From positions 1-6,634 of the forward strand of contig JACDDG010000133.1 of NCBI GenBank assembly GCA_013817115.1: DNA of 6,634 nt, given 5' to 3'. Below the pieces are notes generated by a model. That model did no database searches and was not told the DNA's origin. It saw nothing but the letters and a program-made list of their open reading frames with translations. A program made the translations under genes and the position numbers. This document shows, in pieces, positions 6,143 to 6,634 of the stretch (position 1 is its first letter; every line of letters begins with the position of its first letter). This DNA is from Parachlamydiaceae bacterium. GTDB lineage: Bacteria > Chlamydiota > Chlamydiia > Chlamydiales > Parachlamydiaceae.

Positions 6143-6460
6143 TTACGAGTGCTTGATAATTGGATATCCCGCTTCTCTCCATGCAAGAATCCCACCTTTT
6201 AAATTAGAGACATCCAAGCTTGGATCTTGTTTTAAAAGGATCTGACAAACATGTTCACTACGACCGCCGGATCTGCAATGAATAACAATGGGCTTATCAG
6301 TAATAGGCACTTTTTCTACAGAAAATTCTGAAAGCGGAATCAAAACCGCTTTTTCGATAGACTCCGTCTGATGTTCATCAGCTTCTCGCACATCAATAAG
6401 TAAAATTGAATCTTGATCAAGGCACGTTTTCAAATCGTCAACGTTCATTATTTTGAGCAT
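6143..6460 (-). CDS. Single-domain rhodanese-like sulfurtransferase
   Basis: This 105-residue cytoplasmic protein is a single rhodanese domain of GlpE/PspE size, likely to move sulfane sulfur from a donor such as thiosulfate or a persulfide to a thiol acceptor. The six-residue active-site loop after the cysteine is C62-RSGGRS, which fits a sulfurtransferase rather than a phosphatase-like relative. LIDVRE (21-26) and the C-terminal LKGGILAWREAGYPI (88-102) are family hallmarks. There is no signal peptide. The ATG at 6460 is preceded by AGG and a purine-rich stretch (AGGTAAGAGA directly before it); a second ATG at residue 5 is a less likely start. It lies upstream of the lipase-like gene on the same strand, but a 232-bp gap with a repeat and a strong promoter separates them. 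No clear promoter for it is seen, though a near-palindrome lies 32 bp upstream. Confidence 0.94.
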   Translation of the reverse strand: MLKIMNVDDLKTCLDQDSILLIDVREADEHQTESIEKAVLIPLSEFSVEKVPITDKPIVIHCRSGGRSEHVCQILLKQDPSLDVSNLKGGILAWREAGYPIIKHS

Positions 6461-6491
6461 TCTCTTACCTCATAACTTTTATGTTTTGCTC

Positions 6492-6505
6492 GGTTGCATG
6501 TAACC
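6492..6505. promoter_or_regulatory. 14-bp near-palindrome upstream of rhodanese
   Basis: GGTTGCATGTAACC pairs with itself at all but one position pair. It lies between the 58-bp repeat arm and the rhodanese start, where an operator would be expected. No regulator can be named, and chance occurrence is possible. Confidence 0.3.
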
Positions 6506-6515
6506 AACGGGGTTG

Positions 6516-6573
6516 TATACCGAAGTGCGTCCAAATGTTGGATTTTTGGCTTTGAGAAAGCCCCGGGATTAAG
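6516..6573. repeat. Right arm of 58-bp long-range inverted repeat
   Basis: This arm is the reverse complement of 1-58 with one mismatch at 6537. Its outer end runs straight into the hairpin at 6562-6631. The near-identity of the two arms against unrelated flanking DNA points to recent duplication, gene conversion or selection. Confidence 0.93.
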
Positions 6574-6631
6574 CGATCAAAAACGACCCAATATTATAAT
6601 ATGGGGCTGTTTTTGATCGCTTAATCGCGGG
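6562..6631. terminator. Near-perfect hairpin, terminator-like on both strands
   Basis: Arms at 6562-6584 and 6609-6631 pair over 23 bases with one mismatch (G6566 opposite G6627). Inside, CCC and GGG flank the self-complementary ATATTATAATAT (6591-6602), with one bulged A. Each strand carries GTTTTTG after the inner stem, so the inner part could terminate transcription in either direction. The right arm's outer end, from 6619, reads CTTAATCGCGGG, close to the start of the 58-bp repeat, so it may be the beginning of a third copy cut by the window edge. Confidence 0.75.
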
Positions 6632-6634
6632 AGC

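Noticed and set aside
5895..6245. 116-residue plus-strand frame with a hydrophobic N terminus
   Set aside because: It begins with TTG without a ribosome binding site, overlaps the starts and ends of two real minus-strand genes, and crosses their promoter and a repeat.
1..6634. Composite transposon or integrative element bounded by the 58-bp repeats
   Set aside because: No transposase, integrase or target duplication is visible and the cargo is housekeeping-type. The tRNA lies 455 bp inside the repeat and no attachment-site copy of its 3' end was seen.
1..6634. CRISPR array
   Set aside because: The repeats are long, inverted and dispersed, with no regularly spaced short direct repeats.

Overview
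The window carries six protein genes, one tRNA gene and an unusual density of palindromic and inverted repeats. The moderately AT-rich composition, the sigma70/sigma66-like promoters, the 2-Cys peroxiredoxin, the RecJ, and above all the secreted YD-repeat/lipase-like protein suggest an environmental (amoeba-associated) member of the Chlamydiae, of the Parachlamydia type. This placement comes from family recognition, not from a search, and is moderate in confidence.

Layout. Positions 1-58 are one arm of a 58-bp inverted repeat whose other arm lies at 6516-6573 (57 of 58 bases match), so almost the whole window is bracketed by it. A gene-free stretch (59-513) holds a degraded MITE-like palindrome and a probable tRNA promoter. 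Then comes tRNA-Arg(ACG) at 514-588, followed with no gap by the ATG (589) of a glyoxalase II-like metallo-hydrolase, and a 2-Cys peroxiredoxin (1306-1902) on the same strand. A long hairpin (1921-2043) lies between the peroxiredoxin and a convergent small conserved-looking gene of unknown function (2105-2488, minus). That gene is divergent from recJ (2846-4609, plus), with 357 bp between them. recJ converges on a secreted lipase-like protein (4642-5910, minus), which has its own strong promoter. A single-domain rhodanese (6143-6460, minus) lies upstream of it. The right end has the second 58-bp arm and a near-perfect hairpin with T-runs on both strands.

How the genes work together. The peroxiredoxin, rhodanese and MBL hydrolase are all plausible parts of oxidative, sulfur and thioester housekeeping, and RecJ is a recombination and repair nuclease. 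Apart from the tRNA-MBL-peroxiredoxin run there is little operon structure, and strand changes are frequent. The cargo looks chromosomal rather than mobile. The inverted repeats are therefore more likely dispersed repeats that could support inversion of the segment than the ends of a transposon.

The two most distinctive observations are the zero-nucleotide tRNA/ATG junction, which predicts a leaderless mRNA created by tRNA 3' processing, and a modular repeat unit that occurs four times here in two opposite palindromic arrangements.
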